The notes beneath the pieces are model-generated. The model was given only the letters and a program-made list of their open reading frames with translations. It did not search any database and was not told the DNA's origin. This document shows positions 11,962 to 22,987 of a DNA stretch of 64,000 bases, one piece after another. Within the stretch, counting starts at the first letter, position 1. Each line of letters starts with the position of its first letter. The DNA is from Cinnamomum chago (lineage: Eukaryota; Streptophyta; Magnoliopsida; Laurales; Lauraceae), in contig CP142452.1 in assembly GCA_038049695.1 (NCBI GenBank), positions 36,506,501 through 36,570,500 of the forward strand, read 5' to 3'. The position numbers and the translations under genes were made by a program.

Positions 11962-12483
11962 TCATGGAATGTAAAGAAAGGAAATTTTCTCGAACTGGGA
12001 TATGATTCTCTTAGCCTTTTCATGATAATGAGCAAGCTTGAGGGTGATTACCTTCCATTCACCTGCTACTTGGGATATAACCATGTTTGAATCTTCGAGA
12101 ACTCGAAGTTTCTTAACTTCTAAATTCGCAGCCTCTCTTAAACCTGCTAGGAGTGCTTCGTACTCCATTTCATTGCTGGTGGCTGGGAACCCGACCTTGA
12201 AAGCCTTCGGTATTGCTACTCCTTCTGGGGATAAAAGTACTATCCCTATCCCTTTCCCATTTTGATTCAAGGCATCGTCAAAGTACATTGCCCACACTTC
12301 GTGGTCCTTTATCTCCTTTATGTCTGCACATAACACGTCCTCATCTGGAAAATCGGTTTTGACCGGCTCGTAGCGTGGTAGGGGTAGATGTGCAAGGTGG
12401 TTAGTGATGGCTTGCCCTTTTATGGACTTTTGAGTCATGTAAGTTATGTCGAATTCTGTCAAAAGCATCTGCCACCGCGCCAT
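11962..12483 (-). pseudogene. T1 second (archaeal-like) RNase H domain
   Basis: The translation begins with the connection motif ARWQMLLTEFDITY and enters an RNase H fold: MYFDDA (first Asp), EMEYEALLAGL (Glu) and LEDSNMVISQ (second Asp). A stop at 11962-11964 cuts it off before the last acidic residue. A second RNase H of archaeal type after the gypsy RNase H is an established trait of the Tat lineage; it would remove RNA from the RNA-DNA hybrid during replication. It follows the RT frame directly, separated by a stop codon. Confidence 0.85.
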
Positions 12484-13608
12484 TCACCCTGAAGTGACAG
12501 GTTTTTCGAAGATATATTTTAAAGGATCCATCCTGGCCAGGAGTCTGACCGAGTCGGCTAAGAAGTAATGTCTTAACTTCTGGGAGGCGCAAACCACTGC
12601 TAAGTAGGTTCTTTCCATCAAGGAGTACTTTTGTTCATATGGCAGGAGAGATTTGCTCAGGTAATAGATTGTATTTTCTTTCCTACCCGTGTCATCGTGT
12701 TGACCTAGAACAACCCCTATCGCCGCCTCGGTGGTTGAAACGTACAGGATAAGGAGCTTGCGTTTAACAGGAGGTTTAAGAAATGGGGGATTCAATAGAT
12801 ATTTTTTCAGCTCCTCAAACGTTTTCTGGCAGTTATCGTCCCAGTCGTACTGAGCTCCTCCTTTTTCACATCTTAGTGAATGCTGTGATATGAACCGGCG
12901 AATGAATTGTAATCTCCCGATTAAACCTCTTAGCTCTTTTAAGTTATTAGGCGGCGACATTTCAAGGATGGCTTTCACCTTTGACTGGTCCACCTCAATA
13001 CCCCAATTGCTAACCATGAACCCTAGAAGTTTTCCTGATGACACCCCAAAGACACACTTTTTCGGATTAATTCTCAATTGTGTTTCTCTTGACTTTTGGA
13101 GAACTCTCCTCAGAGCTGCGACATGGTCTCCACAAGTTTGGGATTTAACTAAGATGTCGTCGACATATACCTCCATACAGTCATGCATCATGTCGTGAAA
13201 TATCGCCATCATGGCTCTTTGGTAAGTTGCACCCACATTCTTTAGTCCGAAGGGCATTACAACATAACAATAAGTCCCCCAGGGGGTAGTGAATGAGGTC
13301 TTTTCTTGATCCTCTACTAAGAGCTTTATCTGATTATACCCTAAGTATCCATCCATAAACGAGAGCATTGCATGCCCGACAATGTTGTCAACGAGCACAT
13401 CTATGTGTGGCAAGGGGAAGTCATCCTTAGGTGAAGCCTTATTCAAGTTCCTGAAGTCGATGCAGACCCTGACGCATCCATCCTTCTTCTTGATCGAGAC
13501 TATATTGGTGATCCGTTGAGGGAACAACACTGCCCTGATGAATTTGGCTTGGAGGAGTTTGTCAACTTCCTCTTTCACTTTCACTTCGATGTCGGGGAGC
13601 ATCCTCAT
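12484..13608 (-). pseudogene. T1 reverse transcriptase and first RNase H
   Basis: The 374-residue frame holds a nearly complete gypsy RT: VRVCIDFRNLNKASPKDDFPLP at about 46-67, FMDGYLGYNQI at 84-94, MPFGLKNVGATYQRAM at 118-133 and the catalytic YVDD at 148-151. The connection and first RNase H follow (LSKSLLPYEQKYS near 310). It opens without a natural ATG because the true polyprotein start is in gag; upstream sequence continues in another frame at 13847. The YVDD box is intact, so RT itself is one of the better-preserved domains, but it ends at a stop at 12484-12486. Confidence 0.9.
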
Positions 13609-13847
13609 TAACTTCTGTGAGGTTCCAATCTTGGCATGTCATGGTAATCTGATGCAAATACGTCCTGGTATTCATTCAGAACTCTTAGGATCGTCTCTTC
13701 TTCGTCGGGCTCCAGGGATGCACTGATCTGGACTAGTTTGGGCCTTTCCTCAGTCCCTAAGTTGATCTCTTTGGTCTTTTCAGCCGCTGTTTGAGTTTGC
13801 TCGTCAAATCTTTTGATGACTCTCTGGAATTCTTTCCTAGATTTCAT
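13609..13847 (-). pseudogene. T1 pol segment just upstream of RT
   Basis: The translation KEINLGTEERPKLVQISASL followed by NEYQDVFASDYHDMP is the conserved pre-RT stretch of Tat-type pol (the 'F-A-W/S-x-y-x-d-M-P' region). It ends PRLEPHRS at the shift into the RT frame at 13608. Confidence 0.8.
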
Positions 13848-14493
13848 CGTCCTCTCCTTTGGCGTCTACTAATTCATAAACAACCATTTCGTCTTTGGCA
13901 TCCTTGGTTCCTGAAGATGATCTTGGCTCCGAGATAATGGGCATCGACTCGTATCCTATCTCACTGATCCGGCTAATGATTTCCTCTAGCCGTGATTGCT
14001 CTACTAGAGGAATTTTCCAGCGCTCAGGTCTCCCTATGGCCCTGCGATGGTCAGTGGCGTCTACTCCTATGCTACCTATATTTTTGGGTTTTTTGGTTTT
14101 CTAAATTTTTGGTGGTTTTGAGGTTTTGTGAGTTTTTTGGTTTTTTGGAATGATATGGTACAGTTTGGGTTGTGGAAGGGCAATCTAAGGAGGAAGGTCC
14201 CTACCTCAGGCAATGCCGAGCTGCGGGGCAATACACCACTTCGTTGTCTTCGAGATTTTCTATTTCCCAGGTTTTGTTGTCTTCTTCTGATGGTCCTGCC
14301 CTCCAGTGTCGCCAAGTGGCCGGCCAATACACGACCTCCTGGCTATCGGGGTCTTTGATCTCCCATGTTTCACAATTGTCTCTCTTGTCAGAAATCAACC
14401 TTTTTTTTTTTTGGGTAACTTCGCTGAATCACTGGCACTAATCATGTTGCACGACAGCGCTCAGAAACTTTCTTCTAGGGGGAGACTTGATCT
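13848..14493 (-). pseudogene. T1 protease-RT spacer with a duplicated peptide
   Basis: No known domain is visible. On the minus strand 14398-14201 is open and holds two copies of a peptide of the form TWEI-x6-EVVY-x-PA, about 33 residues apart, which correspond to a direct DNA repeat of about 100 bases (near 14211 and 14310). The flanks 14076-14150 are T/G-rich low complexity and look like slippage products. This region is a variable linker in the lineage. Confidence 0.5.
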
Positions 14494-14874
14494 TCATATT
14501 TCTTCGAACTCAAGGAATCCTTCCCAAGTACCAAAGATATCTTCGTAAGTCTCAACCTTTTCGTCCTCAGATGATGAATCGGTTATACCTTCTATTAAAG
14601 GTTCTTTCCCTTTCTTTTGGGGGAGGACCTCATGGCATCCCCCTCCATCGGGAGGTTCGTTGGGAGCTAGGAGTTTGCTATGCCTGACCAAATGCTCGCC
14701 CAGTTTCCAATTATTCCTAGAGAACGTTACCTGATCATACGGGTCGAATCCTAACCCTTCTGTCCCTATCCTTGCTTCAGGGATGACGGGGTCAAGGATC
14801 TCATCCTCATTCTTGCCTAATCCCAATCTGGGCTGATATCCGAGCTTCCTCAGAGGTTCCAACCTTGTATGCAT
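14494..14874 (-). pseudogene. T1 G-patch-like segment of pol
   Basis: The frame starts near RKLGYQPRLGLGKNEDEI, a G-patch-like glycine pattern that occurs between protease and RT in Tat/Ogre-type elements and probably helps nucleic-acid binding. An acidic tail DSSSEDEKVETYEDIF follows. It is not joined in frame to the protease upstream (15009) or the spacer downstream. Confidence 0.7.
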
Positions 14875-15008
14875 TCTTTTCTTAAAGGTGGTTCAAGTAA
14901 AGGGACCGGATCGGGTATCATACTCTGGGCAGGATCGATATCTGTAAAGGAAATAATAGGATCGATCTCGTATCCATGGGCTTTGGTTCCAGGCGGGATA
15001 GGAGCCGG

Positions 15009-15251
15009 CTAAAGGGTGGGGAGTATCTGAAGTCTCTCTGGTTTAATCACTGGTGGGTCCCCCATTAGCTTTACGATTTTTCCTATATGGGGTAACTTAA
15101 TACATTGGTGCCTAGTGGACATGACCGCCTTCATGTGATTCAGCCAGCGACGCCCTAATATCAGGTTAAAGGTCGCTGGGATATCCATGACATAGAACTC
15201 TTCGGGCACCGAAATCAGGCCGACTTGCACAATAACATGATCTTCCCACAA
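15009..15251 (-). pseudogene. T1 protease, C-terminal part
   Basis: Contains the second conserved protease segment ATFNLILGRRWL followed by STRHQCIKLP, typical of the end of plant gypsy aspartic proteases. A frameshift near 15240 separates it from the catalytic part. Confidence 0.8.
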
Positions 15252-15766
15252 ACGTTTTTCCTGTTTCCGTCATACTCTGTCACCACTAATGAGGCTGGGG
15301 TTAGGTCCTTAGCGGTCAAATCCAGCGTCTTGTACGTTTTTAGCGGACAGATATTCAAAGACGCCCCCGTGTCTACTAGAGCACCAGATATTTCTTTCTC
15401 TGCAACCCTAACTGTGAGATGTAGGGGCAAGGTTGTTGCTTCAGTCGGTATCTCTTCTAATTCCTCCTTGGTGAAGTTGAAGGTTGGCAAGAAAGTCTCT
15501 GGGGACAAGGAGGTGATAGACGTCCTTAGTTGCTCCGGGGTTATATTTTTCAGAACTTGTAAGTGGGTGATGGCGTCCATCAGCTGTTTCTGATGCATCG
15601 GGGAAGTCTTGATCAAATCAAGGATTGACACTTTGGCGGGTATTTTTGTCAGGTGCCCCAGGAGGTCATATTCTACCCCAGTCTCCAGCTGAGTGTGAGC
15701 TCTTTCTTCGACAACGTCCTCGGTCTGTGCACCAGGTATTTGTAAGTCTGGATCTGGTGTATTCAT
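15215..15766 (-). pseudogene. T1 aspartic protease, catalytic part
   Basis: After an acidic leader and a helical segment (LTKIPAKVSILDLIKTSP, a conserved pre-protease stretch), residues 130-140 read ALVDTGASLNI with the DTGA active-site triad at 132-135. The enzyme would cut the gag-pol polyprotein. It is followed by a shift into the frame ending at 15009. To its right, bases 15767-15899 continue the gag-protease linker up to the solo LTR that split it from gag. Confidence 0.88.
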
Positions 15767-16945
15767 GATCGGAGGTAATCGCGGTGGGCGGATCCGTCCT
15801 GATCGGAGGTGCGCTTGTGGCAGCCCTATGTTTCGAGAGTGGTTAGCCTGGGGGTAAGCACCGATCTGAGACCCCTCGTGTGTGATATCATCGTCGAAGT
15901 GTTAGTTTTATGGTCTCAATACCAAGGGTATATGATGTAATAAATTGATTAATTTCTTTATTTATCAATACAATTCATGTTTTTCCTTTCATGAAATGAA
16001 TGGTGTTCTATATACTTGCACATAACCAATACAAAAGACATAATGGCTCATGAGATGAACCGGAGTCCATGAGTATACTAGATGTAATACATGTGTATGG
16101 ATGAGATCGACATACAGGAGACATGTATTACAAATCTTATACTCAAATATCTTCACAACCAGTGATGGGATTGGACATCTCATCTGACAAGGTTGCAGCA
16201 CCTTGATCACTATGAGATAGTGTGATTTGTCTCGATCATCGGAATGTAAGATTCTAGATCATGGTGCTGGTACATTGGATGTATTGAAGGACCATGAGAA
16301 GCACCTTATATACACTGTCTTTATTTTAAGGTCTGCTCTCATAATTCCCTAGCAATAGGCTCATAATCCTGAGACATTAATGAACTCAAGTTTCTATCTA
16401 TTCATTTGCTTTGAGTCACCAATGAGTGAGGCCAATTGTAGGTCAACACCTCGGTGATTTGGGTATGTGGTAGTAGAGTTGTGGGAACATTCAATGGTCA
16501 AGATGGAATCTATCTTTAATATCCCCTTGTGCCAATTAATGGATTTATCATTGGTAAGTGCGCACCCATTCCAGTTAAGAGTTAATTGGATCGGTAGCAA
16601 ATGATCACTATAATTAATTGGGGCTCAAGGATAATAAGATATGGATCTAATTTGGTGGACATGTCCATTTGATCCATGGATATAGATGGAGGGGCCTACT
16701 TGTGGTAATGTGGAAGTTTAGGGTCTTCATTGTAATATATTTCTAAGACTGGAGTGCAATTGCATTTATATCGTGGAGTTATTTGCAATTAATTGTGGGC
16801 CCGGATTGCACATGAGATGTGGGGTCGCGTGTCCCAGTTGGAGTCAGCTTTCTAAGGAATCCCTAGTGGTCCCCACGCTAGCCCAAGTTATTAGAAATAT
16901 ACTAATTCTACTTGAACTCTAAAAGGAAGGTTACTATTTCTATTT

Positions 16946-17110
16946 GAAGTGAGACTTCTAATAGTGGTAATGGTAAGCTACTAATTATTAATGGAAGTAA
17001 GACTTCTATTTTAATTAGAAAGGAGAAAGCTATTAATTGTTATGGAAGTGAGACTTCTATGGCAACTAGCAAGGGAAATGTTGACTATTTTGTAATGGGA
17101 GTTAAACTTC
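16946..17110 (+). promoter_or_regulatory. Four inverted-repeat boxes GAAGT-N3-ACTTC upstream of the solo-LTR A TATA box
   Basis: GAAGTGAGACTTC or close variants lie at 16946-16958, 16994-17006, 17045-17057 and 17098-17110, spaced 48-53 bases. They end 35 bases before the TATA box. The last copy is degenerate. Regular spacing and dyad symmetry suggest a transcription-factor array; the factor is unknown. Confidence 0.6.
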
Positions 17111-17144
17111 TATTTCAAATAGGATAAGAGGAGGTTTGGAGGGC

Positions 17145-17152
17145 TATAAAAG
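17145..17152 (+). promoter_or_regulatory. TATA box of solo LTR A
   Basis: TATAAAAG follows the dyad array. Copy B has TATTTAAAG at the same place (about 62678). Confidence 0.65.
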
Positions 17153-17729
17153 GAGGAATATACTCCTCATGGTCGTGCACTTTACATAGAGCAAGAACAG
17201 CCCCTTTGTGCAAGTGTTGCACAAGTCCTCTTCCTCTCTAAGTTCCCCTCTCTTTCACCTTTAATTCCTTAGAGTTACTAGTTAGGTTTTCTCTTGAAGA
17301 TTTCACCATCTTCTTGAGAAAAGAGATCTAATACGGGTCATAGCGTGGAAGATCAAAAGGAGTTGGAGATTCTGAATTGGATTGTGAAGGTGTTCATCAT
17401 CAAAGTAAAGAACTCAAATCCTCCATTAGAGCACAACAAAGCTCCGAAGGTATATCTACATCCTTGTATGTTGTGGATTTCGTGGTTGCATGTTTATGTG
17501 CTATTTTCTATCTTCTAGATAGTATTTGTTGCTGTACATGGCTATGAGATTGAGGGAATTGCATCTTGGATTGGGTTTAATGCTTTCTAGATTATTGATC
17601 CCTGCATCAAGTGGGTCAAAAGTTTTTGAAACTTGTCTGGAAGGCCCACCTTTATTCCTACACGAAGTACACCTTATAGAGTTCTGGGGAGTCGATACCA
17701 TGTTGGTTCTAAGATTGTCTAGTCTGAAT

Positions 17730-18152
17730 TTAGTCTTCCCGTACATATTTCCAATAGTCATCATCTTCACAAAGGTCGTCATAGTGGGGTTGATTCGGAC
17801 TAATGGTCGGCTGGATCGGGAAATTGGTTGATTGATGTGACACAGTAGCAACATTTGCCGACGGTCCTTGCAACGGTTGTGTCGAGGTTGATGCAGCGTG
17901 TTGCGGCATCGGGTTCGTGTAGATTTGCATGTTAGGCATCCGTTGCGTCGTACCGGCATGTGGGCCTTGGGTTTGTTGTGTTCTTTGTGGATCGTGGACT
18001 CCCATGGGTTTAATGCTATTCCAATCAATCGCCCCCTCATCACTGAGGTCGTAGATCAAGTCTCTCATCGTATAACAATGTGTTAGGTCGTGTCCCGACA
18101 TCCTGTGATACGCACAGAATCTCGTTCGATCAAGGTGGTCCGGCCATTGCTG
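17730..18152 (-). pseudogene. T1 gag, zinc-knuckle and C-terminal part
   Basis: After a stop at 18153-18155 the gag frame continues with FCAYHRMSGHDLTHC, a C-x2-H-x4-GH-x4-C knuckle, then a conserved helix TMRDLIYDL and a Gln/Pro/Thr-rich tail. It is in the same frame as the capsid part at 18153-19598, so only the one stop separates them. The frame stops at 17730; the remaining linker to protease is interrupted by solo LTR A. Confidence 0.85.
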
Positions 18153-19598
18153 CTATCTTTCTGGTGGAAGTTGGATAGCGTTTTGTTCTAGGAGTGACCA
18201 GAAAACAGTGATCCAAGGATGAGGGAGGGGTAGGTAGTTAGCCCTCTTCGGTCCAAGCCTTCTCTTGTTCCCGTCATTGTTTTGGTCTGAATTGTTGTTA
18301 TAGTTGTATGGGACTGCGTTATAGCTCGGCCGAGGATTAGTACCCTGATTCGGTTTTTGAGGCATCACCGGCTGATTCACATGTGGTTGTGCCGGATTTA
18401 CGTTTTGTCTTGGATGAACGGGTTCCCCTTGGCTATGTGGTTGTTGACTATATCTTTGATCATTTCGAGAAGGGTCTCGGTAATTCTGATCATCCCGAAA
18501 ATTCTGAGCATTCCCTTGGAAATTAACGTCCCGGTTTTGTCCTTGATTCCGGTGTTGATTGAAATTCATTTCCTGATTATGATTATACGGGTGATAAACC
18601 ACTTCTTGAGTCGAGTTTATTTCTGGGGTAGCACGATTTTCCACTTGATTGGTCACGCGACGGGCAACCTTTTTTTCGTTGGAGATGCCTACGTTATTCA
18701 GTATCCCATCGTCTAGGTTTTGTTTCATTCTCGATAACCTATGATGTAGGCCGCTCCATCTCATGACTTCCCCGATCGTCATCAATGTCCTCATCGGTTC
18801 TTTCATGTTCCAAATTACCATCCTGACTTGCTCCTCTTCTTTCATATTACAGTCAGACCTTGTGAAATGACTCAGCCTTCTCGCTGCGAATTCTTCATAA
18901 TCCTCATTGTTCTTTTGCTTTAAGCTGGCCAAGTCGTGCCATAAGGGTTTATTCTTGGTCAAGTGCTGGTATCGCGCCATAAATTTTTCTATCACATCCT
19001 CAAAGGTATTGATTTCGTGTGAGGGTACGGATGTGTACCAAGTTAGCGCATATCTGGTTAGTGACTTTTGAAAATAGTTAATGAGGAGGGCGAATGACAC
19101 CAAATAGTGTTGAGGGTCTGTAGTCCCATCATACATTGCAAACTTTGGGGCTTTAGCGCTGAAGGGTGATTTCTTAGTCTCTTCTTTCTTTGTGAAGTCA
19201 TAGAACCCTAACCTTTTGCCTTGTTGCGACAGGGACTTCTTTCTAATCTCATTCTTTAGCCCTTTGATTTCCCTTCGCATCTCCCTAATTGCCTGGGAGT
19301 CGGGGTGCTGATCTTCACGTGTCGGGCCACCTCTCGAGGCCTCAACTGGGGTTTGATAGTAATATTTCTCTACAAAATCGTATTGAAGGTCTGGTTGATG
19401 TCCCAGAGGTACATATTGATAACTCTCTCCAACCTGTGTTCTCCCCAGGGCTTGAGTTCGGGTTTGATTCTGAGTTCTACCCGGGCTAGGTGTTAATCTT
19501 GGCCACTGACTCACATAGGTCGGTTGATGGGATGGCTCGTAGACTGATCGATCTAATTGATGCTCTTCATAAAGTTCGTGAGGACCCGTGGCATTCAC
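18153..19598 (-). pseudogene. T1 gag, capsid region
   Basis: The 481-residue frame contains a coiled-coil stretch (IREMRREIKGLKNEIRKK near 107-124), then the Tat-type Retrotrans_gag core: PKFAMYDGTTDPQHYLVSF, RYALTWYTSVP, FMARYQHLTKN and SLKQKNNEDYEEFAARR. A long Asn/Gln-rich tail leads to the knuckle. This protein would form the virus-like particle. Codons upstream (19703-20450) continue in two other frames, so the N-terminus has at least two shifts. Confidence 0.9.
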
Positions 19599-19702
19599 AG
19601 CTTCATATAATAGAGCGGAGGATCCTTCTCTTCATCTAATACTTCGTAAGTCAGAGCCAACTGATTTTGATATGTTGGGGGTGACCTCTCATATCCCGTC
19701 GG

Positions 19703-20450
19703 TTAGTGATAGGCTAACCTAAAGCCAGATGAGTTTGGGATCGGTCGGCTCATAGAGACAGTAGGAGGGGTCATCACCTGAAGTTGGGGTTGGACAACCT
19801 CATGCTGGTATTGATGATGGACTCTTGGCATGTCTTGGGTATCAGCATAAACGGTCGGGCTCTGCCGTGGGATCTTCGGCGTGAGTGATCGAGCCGGGCC
19901 TACCTGTTCTCGCTTAGTTCGGAGATGCCTACTCTCATACGGAATCGGGATCGTTTGCTGCTTCGATTGTCTAGTGGTAGTTATAATGGATGTATCAACA
20001 GGCATTCTATATTGGGGGACTATCGAAGTGACCGGTTCGGTCCAGGTAACCATGGTTGAATGAGGGATGACCTGTGAGACTACAGGTTGAATCACATGGC
20101 AGGCTCGTGTTGTGATGTTGGCGTAGGTTCTGTATCCCGTCGTCTGCCTACTCGATCCGACCAAATCCTTGTACGTGATTTGCGAATCTGCAGAGTATGA
20201 ATCCCTCCTTACCGGAGTTGGAGGACTTGAGTGGCTTTTCCTCGCGACTATTGAGTTCATCGGGGAAGTGACCCGTTTGACAATCGGTGGGCCTGATATG
20301 CGCAGGGAATAGCGGCCCAGATAATGGGGTGCCGAGGGCTCTAGAAATTTCGACATCCAATGGTGGGAGATAAGTCTCATTGATGGCTTGAGCTGCTCCT
20401 GGGGCTGAGATATGAGGAATGTCGGGCATTCCCCATGGGTGATTTTCCAT
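19703..20450 (-). pseudogene. T1 gag N-terminal region, frameshifted
   Basis: The most likely gag start is ATG at 20450, encoding MENHPWGMPDIPHISAPG, close to the 5' leader. About 40 residues later the sensible reading moves into the frame of 20380-19703, which is Ser/Thr/Pro/Gln-rich and otherwise featureless. The N-terminal extension before the capsid is poorly conserved in this lineage, so the assignment rests on position and the absence of other candidates. Confidence 0.6.
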
Positions 20451-20784
20451 AGGAAAGAAGGTGGGGATGAGAAAAGAAAGACTTTAAAAAAGATGACAGG
20501 GGAAAGAACTTAGGAAAGAAGAGAACATTTTATGAAATTAACGTGAGTGATGGAAGGGGAAAACACTAACGGGGGGTTGTGCTTCTTATGTTGTAATGGG
20601 GAGAGCTTTAGCGGGCGGTCACGTTGACCCTAGTTCACATTCAACTTATGCCCGAAATGACCCTTAAACAAATGGGACACAAACATCTGATCAATGATCG
20701 GAGGTTCGTATCCTAGAATGAAACCTTTGAAAGACCCAAATTCGTGATGAGACAACAAAAGATGTCCCATCACGATCGCAAGGC
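20451..20784 (-). other. T1 5' leader with degenerate primer-binding site
   Basis: This is the short leader between LTR and gag. Immediately after the LTR, on minus, 20781-20764 reads TTGCGATCGTGATGGGAC, which resembles the TGGCGACTC-type primer sites of some Tat members after several mutations. The match is weak and I do not assign the tRNA. Confidence 0.45.
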
Positions 20785-21717
20785 TGTCGGATGTGAATCT
20801 TGATCCCCTAAGGGAGGGAAATCACCATTCAACTACATGAGATATTTAAAAATCACTTCGAAAAAAAAGAGGATTCCGAATACCCTCAAAATTGATAGAT
20901 CACGATCGCCAGCTATGGATACAGCCGTAACACCGTCCTTCGACGAAAGTCGAAAGAGAGTGGGAGGAAATGGGATGGGTTCTTTTCTCGTCTAATGTGC
21001 CGCCGGCGACACACGACAGTTGTCTTGTCACTTAATTTGGGTCTTTCAATTTGGGTCAAATTTGGGTTGAATTACGAGTCTAAAAAATAGGGTCATAGTG
21101 AACTAGGTTGGGGAAGTCAACATTTAGGGCCATGTAGACTAATTAAAATCAAATCCAAATATTCTAGGTGGGTAAATGAAATAAAATGGAGACAAACTAA
21201 GAAAACCGGGGGAAGGTGCCAAATATTTAGAAGAGGATTAGTCTCATTCCCGGGTACCCCCTTCAATGTCCTTTGACAACCTAGGGTAAAAGGCTGATTC
21301 TTCGAGTTGAAGAAACGATGCAAACGGAGCTTCAAGTTGTGATTTCTGTGGGTTTGCGTGCGATACGCAAGTGATAAAAGTGCATGGCCGATGATGGGCC
21401 GGAGATAGGTAGAAATGGCCGATGATGGGCCATGACTGATTTGTGAGGCCCCACCCCTTGTGGGCCCTCTAATTGTATTTTTAAATACTAATTATTAGCT
21501 AATTACACTAATTACTAGCTAATTATGCTAAGTTTGTATTAATCTCCTAAGTTTGTGTTAGACTAGTTTAGTTGTATTAGTATTAGGGTTTTGTATAGTC
21601 TTTTGTAAATTCTAGGGTTTATTAGTGAAGGGAGGCCCTAGCTAGGATTTTGAGTGAACCATAGGGGGTTTCTCCTAAAAAGCACTTCTAGAACCTTCCC
21701 TCCTAAAGACCCAAATG

Positions 21718-21758
21718 CCCCTAACCCTAACCCTAATCCTATGTAACCCTAAAGGGCT
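21718..21758 (+). repeat. Telomere-like CCCTAA repeats in the Tekay-like LTR
   Basis: Three adjacent CCCTAA-type units and further CCCTAAA words stand 30-70 bases before the TATAAAT. The telo-box is a known plant promoter element; a remnant of telomeric DNA is less likely because the units are few and inside an LTR. Confidence 0.7.
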
Positions 21759-22327
21759 TTTCAGTCTTTAGCCCCTCCCCAAACCTTATAAATCTAGCCC
21801 ATTTCCCAAGAAAACCCTTAGTTACTATTCCTCTCTCATTTTCCTCTCCTTCCTCTCCCTCATTTCTCCCTTAGAGCTGTGAGTGAGCTACTGTTGTGCT
21901 GGAGAAATTTCCCTAAGAGCTGCAACTACTTTTACTTCATCTTCTTCATTGGATTGACTTGGTTTTCTTCTCTTCTCTCCCTACAAACCTTCTAATCCAA
22001 GCAAGGCAAGTGCACTATACTCTTAACATAGAATGTATGTTCTGTTCCATTTGATTCTATGATGTTAGTTTAGTTATGTTATTATGCATATGCTAGTTTC
22101 ACCATGAGCTTAGTTGTTTTGGATGGTTGGCATTGATGGATGGGATTCACTCCCATTTGGAAGATCAATGGGCCAAATTGGTGTTGGATGATGGGCATTG
22201 TAGTGGTTTTGTGTTTTTCAATGATTTGGTGAAGTTTGGGAGTGATTGGAGGTGTTTTGGTGGGAAATCGGGTTGAAAATGGAAGAATCCCGAAAATTGG
22301 GTTCTGCAGGATTTTTGCAGTGTACTA

Positions 22328-22987
22328 GGTCGACCTGGGCAGGAAAACTAAAATTCGCAGAAAACAGCTCCCAGTTAAAAATGCTCTGCAGACTGATTTT
22401 TTAGTGTGCTAGGTCGACCTGGCCCTGCCCAGGTCGACCGGGCACACTGCATTTTGGGAAAATTAGTTCTCAACTAGGAAATTTCTGCAGGGATGATCTT
22501 CAGTGTACCAGGTCGACCTGGCCCTGCCCAAGTCGACCGGGAACACTGAATTTTGGGAAAAACTTGCTCTCAGTTAATTTTTCCTGCAGAGATCCATTTC
22601 AGTGAGCCAGGTCGACCTGGCCCTGCCCAGGTCGACCCGGATACACTGTTTTTGCTGGAAATGACTAAAAGTTGATTTTTCTCTTGAAACACCCTGGAAA
22701 TGCAGTAGAAAGTGTCTGAAAGCTGGGACATCACTCTTTTCATGGTTTTTGGTGTATGCGGTCAACCACCCAAGCCAGGAGGTTGACCGGACACATTGGG
22801 AACCGTTGAAAACAAACTAAGTCTTCCAGGAGGCCTAACCTAGTTTTTCCAGTGCACTCGGTCGACCCACCAGGCCAGGAGGTCGACCGAGCACACTGCA
22901 CATCAGGTCAACCTGGGGGTCAACCCCCAGTGTGCTGGGTCGACCCAGCCAGTGTGCCGGGTCGACCCAGCCTGTGCTAGGTCGACC
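22328..22987. repeat. Large cluster of GGTCGACC palindromes in the Tekay-like LTR
   Basis: Exact GGTCGACC stands at 22328, 22412, 22432, 22511, 22610, 22630, 22860, 22881, 22938, 22960 and 22980, with one more at 24358. Many are extended to CCAGGTCGACCTGG, and pairs face each other across GCCCTGCCC, so adjacent boxes can fold back. Units of roughly 100 bases, each with CAGTGT...CACTG ends, make an imperfect tandem array from 22318 to 22650. Confidence 0.92.

Larger units (their letters stand above)
15900..17662 (+). mobile_element. Solo LTR 'A' (unassigned LTR family, same as 61533-63189), inserted in T1 gag-pol
   Basis: It opens TGTTAG and closes CCTACA, with CGAAG on both sides (15895-15899 and 17663-17667). 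A second copy at 61533-63189 shares its full length, which fixes both ends. A TATAAAAG box at 17145 and a CT-rich leader orient the LTR promoter to plus. There is no internal gag or pol. I could not assign the family; the length of about 1.7 kb fits several Copia lineages. Confidence 0.9.
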
